NCBI GenBank assembly: GCA_003963115.1 | Contig: RXJQ01000001.1 | Span: 1-64,000, forward strand | Length of the DNA stretch: 64,000 nucleotides | Origin: Burkholderiales bacterium | Lineage (GTDB): Bacteria > Pseudomonadota > Gammaproteobacteria > Burkholderiales > Burkholderiaceae_C | Direction: 5' to 3' | Shown: positions 1 to 7,337 of the stretch, one piece after another | Layout: the number at the start of each line of letters is the position of its first letter | How positions within the stretch are numbered: position 1 is the first letter of the stretch | Translations under genes and position numbers: made by a program | Notes under the pieces: model-generated | What the model was told of the DNA's origin: nothing | Databases searched by the model: none | What the model saw: only the letters and a program-made list of their open reading frames with translations

Positions 1-145
1 CCTTCAGTTCTGCGCCGGAGCCGACTGCCAGAACCTGGTCGATCACGATCTCTTGGCCAACGTCCGCAGCAATCTGTTCTACTTTAATTTTTTCGCCAGC
101 AGCAACCTTGTATTGCTTGCCACCGGTTTTTATGACCGCGTACAT
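1..145 (-). CDS. rplU: 50S ribosomal protein L21, N-terminal part
   Basis: The reverse strand from an ATG at 145 reads [20 protein letters not shown] and continues through IKVEQI, which is the well-conserved N-terminus of ribosomal protein L21, a 23S rRNA-binding protein of the large subunit. About 48 of roughly 103 residues are inside the window; the rest lies beyond base 1. In most bacteria rpmA (L27) and obg follow, so the sequence to the left probably holds these. A good sigma70-type promoter lies just upstream inside the end of the patatin gene. Identification is by direct recognition of the sequence. Confidence 0.95.
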   Translation of the reverse strand, partial: MYAVIKTGGKQYKVAAGEKIKVEQIAADVGQEIVIDQVLAVGSGAELK

Positions 146-165
146 GTTGAGACCTTTCAAAGAAA

Positions 166-214
166 AGAGCTTGTCTTCGCCTCAAACCATCACGGATTTA
201 CAAAGCGAAGCTCT
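166..214 (-). terminator. Possible terminator hairpin after the patatin gene
   Basis: Arms AGAGCTT..TCGC (166-180, with a four-base bulge) and GCGAAGCTCT (205-214) are complementary. On the minus strand the second arm runs into TTTTCTTT. The hairpin spans the patatin stop codon. The 24-base loop is long, so this is a weak terminator call; part of it could instead be leader structure of rplU. Confidence 0.3.
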
Positions 215-1586
215 CCACTTTAGCACGGTCTCTCATGGATGTAAAGGGCCGTTCGGGGCCAACGACCTGCGATGCCAGCTGGGACTGGTGGCTCGGCACC
301 GGAAACGTGGCGTCGTACAGCCCCCGGCCGGTGGCGCCCGCTGATGCCGATGCTGAGGCGGATGCCCCGCGAGACTGCCCCGCGTCACCCTGTGCCGCCT
401 GCCCCCATCCGAAGAAGTTCAGCACCTCCTCGCGTTTGGCCAGGGCGTCGGTGAACCCCAGGTGGATGAGCTCTCGTGTGAACGAGGACTCGAACAGCAG
501 GTAACTGGCCAGGGCCGAGCCGCGCGCCGTCTTGCCGCGTCCGTACACGCCCACAGCGCGCAGCATCGCGCGCACGGCGGGCGGCAGCGCCCAGAGGTGG
601 CGCGCGGCGATGTCATCGATGCGCTGGCTGGGCGCGATCACCAGGATGTCCACCGGGCGCAGGGCCGACTGCGCGCGCGCCTCCGGGGGCAGCAGGGCCA
701 GGGTCTTGTTGATGCGCTGCATGCGCTCGATGTCCACGGCCAGCGCGTCCAGGAAGATGCTGGACATGGCGTGACCGGCGATCTGCGCCAGGTTCGGGTA
801 CTCGACCACGGCCTCACGCGGTGCCGGCGGCTCGTGCAGGCGCCCCGCCCCGATCACCAGGATGCGGTCGGCGCCCAGGTGGATGGCCGGCGAGATGGGC
901 GCGGCCTGGCGCATGGAGCCGTCGCCCAGGTAGTGCGGGCGGCCGTCGATGCTCAGCTTGATTGCCGGGAACACAAAGGGAATGGCCGAAGACGCCAGCA
1001 GGTGATCCAGGCCCAGGTGATCGCGCACGCTCATGCGCTGCGAACGCGCCCAGGGTTCGATGGGTTTGGCGCTGTCGTAGAAGGTGACGTGCTCGCCCGT
1101 GGTGTAGCTGGACGCCGAGATCGCCACGGCATCGAGATGCCCTTCGGCCATCAACTGCGGCAGGCGGTCGACGTTGAAGAGCGAGGGCAGGAATTCGCGC
1201 AGCGGCTCGTTGTCCAGCAGCGAGCGGGGACGCGCCCTGCGCCAGCGCGCCACGGCCCAGCCCAGCGAGAACAGCGTCAGCCATTGGGCGCCCGAGCGGA
1301 TCACGCCCAGGGAGTCCGAGCGGTAGACCTGTTCGGAGCGGAAATCGCGCCAGACCTCGACCATGGCGCGCACGGCCAGGTCATAGTGGTCGGCCTGACA
1401 GGCCAGCGCCAGGCCATTGATGGCGCCAGCCGAGGTCCCGCTGATGATCTGGAAAGGGTTGCCCCGCCGACCTTCGCCACTTTCGCGGCGGATCAGTTGC
1501 AGCGCTTGCAGCACGCCGACCTGGTAGGCGGCGCGAGCGCCACCACCAGTCAGGACCAGGGCTGTCTTTTCAGCGGGGTTGTTCAT
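198..1586 (-). CDS. Patatin-like phospholipase
   Basis: A 462-residue patatin-family serine lipid acyl hydrolase. The glycine-rich oxyanion-hole loop TGGGAR is at residues 13-18, the nucleophile elbow GTSAG at 50-54 (Ser52), and the second member of the Ser/Asp dyad in GDGS at 221-224 (Asp222). Such enzymes hydrolyse phospholipids or acyl lipids; the substrate cannot be told from sequence. No signal peptide is visible, so it is probably cytoplasmic or peripheral to the membrane. The C-terminal 60 or so residues hold a Ser/Ala repeat (SASASASA, near 330-365) and are probably disordered. The ATG at 1586 has AAAGGG close upstream. It sits between arginase and rplU, all on the minus strand. Confidence 0.9.
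   Translation of the reverse strand: MNNPAEKTALVLTGGGARAAYQVGVLQALQLIRRESGEGRRGNPFQIISGTSAGAINGLALACQADHYDLAVRAMVEVWRDFRSEQVYRSDSLGVIRSGAQWLTLFSLGWAVARWRRARPRSLLDNEPLREFLPSLFNVDRLPQLMAEGHLDAVAISASSYTTGEHVTFYDSAKPIEPWARSQRMSVRDHLGLDHLLASSAIPFVFPAIKLSIDGRPHYLGDGSMRQAAPISPAIHLGADRILVIGAGRLHEPPAPREAVVEYPNLAQIAGHAMSSIFLDALAVDIERMQRINKTLALLPPEARAQSALRPVDILVIAPSQRIDDIAARHLWALPPAVRAMLRAVGVYGRGKTARGSALASYLLFESSFTRELIHLGFTDALAKREEVLNFFGWGQAAQGDAGQSRGASASASASAGATGRGLYDATFPVPSHQSQLASQVVGPERPFTSMRDRAKVESFAL
217..245 (-). promoter_or_regulatory. Predicted promoter of rplU
   Basis: On the minus strand TTTACA (245-240) and TAAAGT (222-217) are separated by exactly 17 bases, matching the -35 and -10 hexamers at 5/6 and 4/6 positions. 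Transcription would begin near 210 and give a leader of about 65 bases before the rplU ATG at 145. The promoter lies inside the 3' end of the upstream patatin gene. Confidence 0.55.
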
Positions 1587-1689
1587 GGCCCTTTATCGGC
1601 CTTATTGGCCAGAAATTGAGGACGTGACGGACTTTTTTAACGCGCGCACTGCTTGATGGCAAGGGCGCATGTCGCATGCATCTGGTTCA

Positions 1690-2655
1690 TCAGGGCCGCC
1701 AGCGCATCAAGGTGGATTTGCCAAACAGGCTCTCGACCAGGTCGACAACGAGTTCGGCCGTGCGGTTCTGGATGTCGCGCGCGGGGTTGAGTTCGACCAG
1801 ATCCAGCGATGCCAGCCGGCCTGTGTCAGCGATCATCTCCATGCACAGCTGGGCCTCGCGGTAGGACGGCCCGCCGCGCACCGCCGTGCCCACGCCCGGC
1901 GCGATGTCCGGGTCCAGGAAATCCACGTCGAAGCTCAGGTGCAGGTGCGTGTGCTCGTCCACACCCATGAGCGCCTGCTGCATGGCCGCACGCATGCCGT
2001 GCTCGTCGAGGTGGCGCATGTCGAAGACCTCCAGCCCCTGCGCATGCACGAAGCGGCGCTCCAGCGGGTCGACGCTGCGCACACCGATCAGGCGCAGGTC
2101 TTCGGGTGACAAGGCGGGTGGGCCGGCATCGACACCATCGCCCCAATGGCCGGCCAGGCGCAGCAGGCTTGCCGGGCCATGGCCGCACAGCACCGCCACA
2201 GGCATGCCATGGATATTGCCGCTGGGCGTGATGTCGCTGGTGTTGAAATCGGCGTGGGCATCGAGCCAGATCACGCGCAGACGCTGCCCGCGCGTGCGGC
2301 AATGCGCCGCCACGGCGCCGATGGACCCGATGGCCAGGCTGTGGTCGCCCCCCAGCAGCACGGGCACATCGCCCGCATCCAGTGCCTGGGTCACCGCGTC
2401 GAACACGGCCTGGTTCCAGGCCAGGGCCTCAGGCAGATGGCGATGGCCGTCAAGCGGTGGCAGCCAGGGATTGGGTGGGCCCTGCACATTGCCCGCATCG
2501 AGCACCTGCAGACCCAGGCGCAGCAAGGCCTCCGGCAGGCCCGCCACACGCAGGGCTTCAGGGCCCAGCGAGGCACCGCGCATGCTGGCACCGATGTCCG
2601 TTGGCGCGCCAATGAAGCGCACGGTGGTGATCGGCTCCTGCGGGTCGGTGCTCAT
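1690..2655 (-). CDS. Arginase
   Basis: A 321-residue ureohydrolase that converts arginine to ornithine and urea using a binuclear Mn site. The metal ligands are all visible: GGDHS (His105), DAHAD (Asp132, His134, Asp136) and SFDVDFLDP (Asp243, Asp245). The arginase-type GNIHGMP stretch near 146-152 favours arginase over agmatinase or formimidoglutamase, although that distinction rests on family resemblance. The ATG at 2655 is preceded by AGGAGGG about ten bases upstream. The LOG-family gene ends 18 bases before this start, so the two are probably co-transcribed. Confidence 0.88.
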   Translation of the reverse strand: MSTDPQEPITTVRFIGAPTDIGASMRGASLGPEALRVAGLPEALLRLGLQVLDAGNVQGPPNPWLPPLDGHRHLPEALAWNQAVFDAVTQALDAGDVPVLLGGDHSLAIGSIGAVAAHCRTRGQRLRVIWLDAHADFNTSDITPSGNIHGMPVAVLCGHGPASLLRLAGHWGDGVDAGPPALSPEDLRLIGVRSVDPLERRFVHAQGLEVFDMRHLDEHGMRAAMQQALMGVDEHTHLHLSFDVDFLDPDIAPGVGTAVRGGPSYREAQLCMEMIADTGRLASLDLVELNPARDIQNRTAELVVDLVESLFGKSTLMRWRP

Positions 2656-2673
2656 CGCCAGGCGCCCTCCTGC

Positions 2674-3579
2674 TCACCAGCCGCAGGCGCGGTCGTCATC
2701 GGGCTGGCCCAGGCCATAGACCTCCTGCAGGGTCGCCCAGGCCTCGTCTGCCGTCTCGACGTAATGGAAGAGCCGCAGGTCTTCCGGGCTGATCATGCCG
2801 GTATCAACCAGGTGATCGAAGTTGATCAGCTTGGTCCAGAAGTCGCGCCCGAACAGCAAGATGGGGCGCTTGCGGCACTTGCCGGTCTGGATCAGGGTCA
2901 GGGTCTCGAAGAGTTCATCGAGCGTGCCGAAGCCACCCGGGAAGCACACCAGCGCCACGGAGCGCATCAGGAAGTGCATCTTGCGCAGTGCGAAGTAGTG
3001 GAACTGGAAGCACAGGCGCGGCGTGATGTAGGGGTTGGGCTCCTGCTCATGCGGCAGCACGATGTTCAGGCCGATGCTCTTGCTGCCGACTTCGAAGGCG
3101 CCGCGGTTGCCCGCCTCCATCACGCCAGGGCCGCCACCCGTGACCACGTAGATCGGGTTCTGCAGCTTGGCCGAGTTCTCGGAAACCATGCTGGAAAAGG
3201 CCCTGGCCTCTTCGTAGTAGCGGGACATGTCGACCTGGCGCTGGGCCGCACGCACGGCCTGATCACGCTCGGGCGTGTCCGGCAGGTTCATGGCCTCGCG
3301 CAGCCGCGCCTGCGAGACCTCGGCCGGCAGGATGCGCGCGCTGCCGAAAACGACGATGGTGGACTCGATCCCCTCTTCGCGCTGGATCATCTCGGGCTTG
3401 AGCAGCTCCAGCTGCATGCGCACAGGACGCAGATCAGGGTGCAGCAGGAATTCCTGGTCGGTGAAGGCCAGGTCGTAGCTGCTGTCGGGGCCGGCGTAGA
3501 GCGAGGGTTTGCTGACGCTGCGGGCATCCTGACCCGCTGTGGGGAAGTTGCGCTCAAGCAGCTCTTTGGGGTTGTTCAT
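2674..3579 (-). CDS. LOG-family (TIGR00730) Rossmann-fold protein
   Basis: A 301-residue protein of the lysine decarboxylase-like/LOG family, whose characterised members remove the base from nucleotide monophosphates (for example cytokinin riboside 5'-monophosphate phosphoribohydrolase, or PpnN). Both signatures are present: GGGPGVMEAGNRGA and PGGFGTLDE. The N-terminal region of about 90 residues before the Rossmann core is longer than in plant LOG proteins. I chose the ATG at 3579 (MNNPKELLE) over an upstream ATG at 3681 because the extra 34 residues do not look like coding sequence and AGGA lies upstream of 3579. It runs into arginase. Substrate unknown. Confidence 0.85.
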   Translation of the reverse strand: MNNPKELLERNFPTAGQDARSVSKPSLYAGPDSSYDLAFTDQEFLLHPDLRPVRMQLELLKPEMIQREEGIESTIVVFGSARILPAEVSQARLREAMNLPDTPERDQAVRAAQRQVDMSRYYEEARAFSSMVSENSAKLQNPIYVVTGGGPGVMEAGNRGAFEVGSKSIGLNIVLPHEQEPNPYITPRLCFQFHYFALRKMHFLMRSVALVCFPGGFGTLDELFETLTLIQTGKCRKRPILLFGRDFWTKLINFDHLVDTGMISPEDLRLFHYVETADEAWATLQEVYGLGQPDDDRACGW

Positions 3580-3712
3580 GGCAAACGGTCCTGCTCCAAG
3601 GTCAACCGTCTGCAAATCGACGGCACCTGAATGCAGTATGCCGCCGGGCCCATGCCACGTGCGTTCAAAAAGGCCCGACAACGAGGGGGAGTTGCGATTT
3701 CACCGCAGTGCG

Positions 3713-4492
3713 TCAGCGCACACCGGGCCCACACACAGGGCAGTTGGCCTGGCGCCTGGCGCGCAGCTTGGTCCAGGCCCAGGTGCGGCCATCGAACATC
3801 AGCAGGCGGCCTGCCAGGCTCTCATGGCCTGCCCACGCAGACTGCGGCGCCGATTGCAGCAAGAGCTTGATGGCCTCGCCAGCCTGCATCACGCCCATCA
3901 TGCCCACCACGGGCGCGAACACGCCGAGCATGGCGCAGCGTGTTTCTTCGGGCGGCGCATCGGGCGGGAAGAGGCAGGCGTAGCAGGGGCAGTCGGGATC
4001 ACGGGGGTCGAAGACACTGATCTGCCCATCGAAGCGCACGGCGGACGCCGACACCAGTGGCACGCCCGCCTGGCGGCAGACGCGGTTGATGAGCTGGCGC
4101 GTGGCGAAGCGGTCAGTGCAATCAAGCACCACCTGGGCTTGGGGCACCCACTCGCGCAGCAGGGCTTCGTCAGCCGACTGCGCAATGGCATGCACCCGCA
4201 CACCCGGGTTGAGCTGGGCCAATGCCAGCGAGGCCGACAGGACCTTGGGCTGACCGACGCGGTCGGTGGTGTGCGCGATCTGGCGCTGGAGATTGGTGAC
4301 GTCGACCGTGTCCGGGTCGACCACGGTGATGCGCCCCACACCGGCCGAGGCCAGGTACATCAGGGCTGGTGCGCCCAGCCCTCCTGCCCCGATCACCAGG
4401 GCGTGCGAGGCCAGCAGCTGGTCCTGCGCTTGCTCCGACCACTCGTCCAGCAGGAGGTGGCGGCTGTAGCGCAGGCGCTGGTCGTCATCCAC
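3713..4492 (-). CDS. MoeB/ThiF/HesA-family adenylyltransferase
   Basis: A 259-residue E1-like enzyme that adenylates the C-terminal Gly-Gly of a ubiquitin-fold sulfur carrier (MoaD in molybdopterin synthesis or ThiS in thiamin synthesis). The ATP-binding GAGGLG is at 35-40, the MoeB-type segment DNFQRQ-like NLQRQ follows, and the structural zinc is held by CPCYAC in the middle and CPVC near the C-terminus. The start is GTG at 4492. It begins four bases after the ctpA stop, so the two are translated from one message. This pairing is common in betaproteobacteria. Whether it serves MoaD, ThiS or both cannot be decided here. Confidence 0.88.
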   Translation of the reverse strand: MDDDQRLRYSRHLLLDEWSEQAQDQLLASHALVIGAGGLGAPALMYLASAGVGRITVVDPDTVDVTNLQRQIAHTTDRVGQPKVLSASLALAQLNPGVRVHAIAQSADEALLREWVPQAQVVLDCTDRFATRQLINRVCRQAGVPLVSASAVRFDGQISVFDPRDPDCPCYACLFPPDAPPEETRCAMLGVFAPVVGMMGVMQAGEAIKLLLQSAPQSAWAGHESLAGRLLMFDGRTWAWTKLRARRQANCPVCGPGVR

Positions 4493-4496
4493 GGGC

Positions 4497-5948
4497 TTAC
4501 TGAGCCTTGCTGTCCTCGGGCTTGCGCTCGGTCATGGTCTTGGACACCAAAACCGTCTTGCCTTGCAGCTTGTTGATGGCCTGTTGCAGCGGGAAGTCAT
4601 CGGCACTGCCGAACTCGGGCAGCGGCTTGGGCGCCTCGTTCTTCTTGGCATTGGCCTCTTCGAGCTTCTTGATGGCTTCTTCACGGGCCTTTTCGCGGGC
4701 CGCGTCCTTCACCTCGGTGCCCTGGCCGCTGGTGATGTGCTTTTCCAGGTCGGCTTCGCGCACACGCAGGGCGGAGTACAGGTTGCCATCGGCGCTTTCA
4801 TCGACCATCACATCCGGCACGATGCCCTTGGCCTGGATCGAGCGACCGCTCGGGGTGTAGTAGCGGGCCGTGGTGATCTTCAAGGCGGTATCGGCCGTCA
4901 GCTGGCGCACGGTCTGCACCGAGCCCTTGCCAAAGGTCTGGCCGCCCATGATCACGGCGCGATGGTGGTCTTGCAGGGCGCCCGAGACGATCTCGCTGGC
5001 CGAAGCCGAGCCCTCGTTGACCAGCACCACCAGCGGCACGGTCTTGAGCGCCACAGGCAGGCGAGCCAGCGGGTCGGCACCGAAACGGCGCGAGTAGTCT
5101 TCAGGGCGGGCCTTGAACACGGCCTTGGACTCGGGCAACTGCCCATTGGTGGACACCACCGGCACGTCCTTGGGCAGGAAAGCGGAGGACACCGCAATGG
5201 CGCCTTCCAGCAAGCCACCCGGGTCATTGCGCAGATCGAGCACCAGGCCCTTGAGCTTGGGGTCGTCCTTGTAGAGCTTCTCGACCTTGGCCGCGAAGTC
5301 TTCGACCGTGCGGTCCTGGAACTGGGTGATCCGCACCCAGCCATAGCCCGGCTCGATCATCTTGGCGCGCACGCTCTGGACACGGATCTCCTCGCGGACG
5401 ATGGTGACCGGGAAGCTGCGGTTTTCGGACTTGCGAAAGATCTGCAGGATGACCTTGGTATTGGGCTCGCCGCGCATGCGCTTGACGGCCTGGTCCATGG
5501 TCAGACCCTTGACGTAGGTGTCGTCGATCTTGGTGATCAGATCACCTGTCTTGAGGCCGGCGCGGAAAGCAGGCGAGCCTTCAATGGGCGACACCACCTT
5601 GACCAGGCCATCTTCCATGCCGATTTCGATACCGACGCCGACGAACTTGCCAGTCGTGCCTTCGCGGAATTCCTTGAAAGTGGTTTTGTCGAAATAGACC
5701 GAGTGCGGATCCAGCCCAGACACCATGCCACCGATGGCGTCACTGATGAGTTTCTTTTCGTCAACCGGTTCGACGTAATCGGTTTTGATCATCCCGAATA
5801 CCGCCGCCAGTTGTTGCATTTCTTCGAGCGGCAAAGGGGCCACCGAACTGCGGGCCGTGGCCCCGAATTGCATGGTGGTCAAGCCGCCGGCCAGCGCACC
5901 CAGCGCAACCCAGCCCGCGATCTTCAATTTCGATGTCATGGCGTCCAT
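4497..5948 (-). CDS. ctpA: C-terminal processing protease (S41 family)
   Basis: A 483-residue periplasmic S41 serine protease. After an N-terminal hydrophobic signal/anchor (about residues 8-26) come a PDZ domain (about 95-180, containing VGVGIEIG and SPAFRAGLKTGD) and the tail-specific protease core. The catalytic Ser lies in NEGSASASEIVSGAL and the catalytic Lys in TFGKGSVQT. Such proteases degrade or mature envelope proteins and peptidoglycan hydrolases after recognising C-termini. The start is ATG at 5948; a second ATG three codons on is possible. The C-terminal 90 residues are rich in Lys and Glu. It is first in an operon with the MoeB/ThiF gene. Confidence 0.93.
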   Translation of the reverse strand: MDAMTSKLKIAGWVALGALAGGLTTMQFGATARSSVAPLPLEEMQQLAAVFGMIKTDYVEPVDEKKLISDAIGGMVSGLDPHSVYFDKTTFKEFREGTTGKFVGVGIEIGMEDGLVKVVSPIEGSPAFRAGLKTGDLITKIDDTYVKGLTMDQAVKRMRGEPNTKVILQIFRKSENRSFPVTIVREEIRVQSVRAKMIEPGYGWVRITQFQDRTVEDFAAKVEKLYKDDPKLKGLVLDLRNDPGGLLEGAIAVSSAFLPKDVPVVSTNGQLPESKAVFKARPEDYSRRFGADPLARLPVALKTVPLVVLVNEGSASASEIVSGALQDHHRAVIMGGQTFGKGSVQTVRQLTADTALKITTARYYTPSGRSIQAKGIVPDVMVDESADGNLYSALRVREADLEKHITSGQGTEVKDAAREKAREEAIKKLEEANAKKNEAPKPLPEFGSADDFPLQQAINKLQGKTVLVSKTMTERKPEDSKAQ

Positions 5949-6108
5949 TTGCCTTTTCGAACCACAGCGATGCAGATTGCTCAGCCCAATCTGCCCATTT
6001 CACCAGCCAGTATAGGACTGCGCGAGGCCGATCGCAGCGCAATAAGGACTGGGTTCGGGCCCAGTTGCAGCGATTGACACCGATTTCCGGCGCCGAAACG
6101 AATATTTA

Positions 6109-6144
6109 CCCCCCGCCGTGTCGCGCAAACCTGACGGCGGGGGG
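6109..6144 (-). terminator. GC-rich hairpin downstream of the MBL-fold gene
   Basis: A perfect 11-bp inverted repeat, CCCCCCGCCGT (6109-6119) and ACGGCGGGGGG (6134-6144), lies 20 bases after the stop of the minus-strand hydrolase gene. On that strand it is followed by TAAATATT, which is AT-rich but not a real T-run. A terminator or a transcript-end stabiliser is the simplest reading. Confidence 0.5.
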
Positions 6145-6163
6145 GCTTGGCTCATCCGGCGAT

Positions 6164-7144
6164 TTACTTGGCGGGCTTGGCGTCCACAGGTGCGAAATCG
6201 ACGGGCACCCAGCTGTAGCTGCCCTTGCCGTCGGCGCGCACGTGCCCGATGCCGGGGAACGGCAGGTGGGCGCCGGCCACCGGCAGGGCGTCCTTGGCTG
6301 TCCAGGCAAAAAGCTTCAATCGGGCGGCCAGGGCCTGACTCTGGTCGGTGTCGAACTCGATGGTGACCTTGGGCAGCGGGAACTGTACCGCCGCGTTGTG
6401 GACCACATCACCCCAGACCAGCAGCTTCTGGCCCTTTGACTCGAACAGGTAACCCGTGTGACCAGGCGTGTGGCCGTGCTCGTCCACGGGCTTGATGCCG
6501 GGTTGCAGTTCGGCATCGCCCTCGAAAGTCTTGAAATGGCCGGCCTTGATATAGGGCGCGGTGGCGTCCTGCGGGGCCTTGAAGAACATCTTCATGCCTT
6601 CCGGGGCCTTGGCCAGATTCTCGGCGCTCAGCCAGTAGTCGGCATCGGCCTTGGCGGCGTAGACCTGGGCATTGGGGAAGGCCACCTGCCCGTCAGGCGT
6701 CAGCAGCCCGCCCACGTGGTCACCGTGCATGTGGGTGATCAGGACCGTGTCGATCTGGGCAGGGTCGTAACCGGCAGCCTTGATGTTGCTCAGGACCTGG
6801 CCCAGAGTGGGGCCAAAGACCTTGGCCGCGCCGGTGTCCACCAACACCAGCTTGTTGCCTGTGTTGACCAGGAAGGCGATCACGGCGGTGGGCGTGGGGT
6901 TGGTGCGGAACATGCGCGCCAGGAGCTTTTGGACCTGATCGGGCGAGGTGTGCTTGAGCAGCTTGGCGTCGAGGTTGATCTGGCCGTCGTACAGCGCGGT
7001 GACCTCGAAGGCGCCGATCATCTGCCGGTAGTAGCCGGGGACCTGGGTGAGGACCTGGGGCGCCTCGGCGCGGGCGCCGGGCGCGGCGGCCAGGGTCATG
7101 AGGCTCAAGGTGAACGGAGCGAGCCAGCGGGGCATGCGGACCAT
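6164..7144 (-). CDS. Exported metallo-beta-lactamase-fold hydrolase
   Basis: A 326-residue MBL-fold protein with a clear Sec signal peptide (MVRMPRWLAP, hydrophobic core, cleavage after GARA). The zinc motif HMHGDH is near residues 137-142, with later ligands in DEHGHTPGHTG and the GDVVH segment. Families like this include lactonases, quorum-quenching enzymes and alkyl-sulfatase relatives; nothing here picks one. I start it at ATG 7144 because AGGAGA is placed correctly and the signal peptide begins there, rather than at 7216. It is periplasmic and apparently transcribed alone, with a hairpin after the stop. Confidence 0.85.
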   Translation of the reverse strand: MVRMPRWLAPFTLSLMTLAAAPGARAEAPQVLTQVPGYYRQMIGAFEVTALYDGQINLDAKLLKHTSPDQVQKLLARMFRTNPTPTAVIAFLVNTGNKLVLVDTGAAKVFGPTLGQVLSNIKAAGYDPAQIDTVLITHMHGDHVGGLLTPDGQVAFPNAQVYAAKADADYWLSAENLAKAPEGMKMFFKAPQDATAPYIKAGHFKTFEGDAELQPGIKPVDEHGHTPGHTGYLFESKGQKLLVWGDVVHNAAVQFPLPKVTIEFDTDQSQALAARLKLFAWTAKDALPVAGAHLPFPGIGHVRADGKGSYSWVPVDFAPVDAKPAK

Positions 7145-7219
7145 GTGTTTTTCTCCTGGGCGAAGGGTGGTATTGAGGGTGGCCTTGTTGCAACGGACGG
7201 ATACTGCAAGCGCCAAAGT

Positions 7220-7239
7220 CTAGGGGTTGGCGACCCTTG
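7220..7239. promoter_or_regulatory. Imperfect palindrome of CTAGGGG-N7-CCCTTG type
   Basis: CTAGGGG (7220-7226) and CCCTTG (7234-7239) form an imperfect inverted repeat between the divergent MBL-fold and histidine kinase genes. Similar elements occur at 41846-41867 and, in reverse, at 48056-48077, each in an intergenic space. No regulator can be named. Confidence 0.25.
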
Positions 7240-7337
7240 CTTGCAGGGGCCACCATCAATACCCCCATCGACGGGCCGCGCGCCAATGCTATGGTGTGCG
7301 GATCACCACCGACCCTTGAGCTGTAAGGATCGTATCC

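Noticed and set aside
462..1619. Long plus-strand open frame opposite the patatin gene
   Set aside because: Its protein is rich in Arg, His, Gln and Ala and has no recognisable family; it is the antisense shadow of a clear gene in GC-rich DNA. The same applies to the plus-strand frames at 2146-3630, 3539-4576, 4563-6077, 12522-14456 and 15138-16298.
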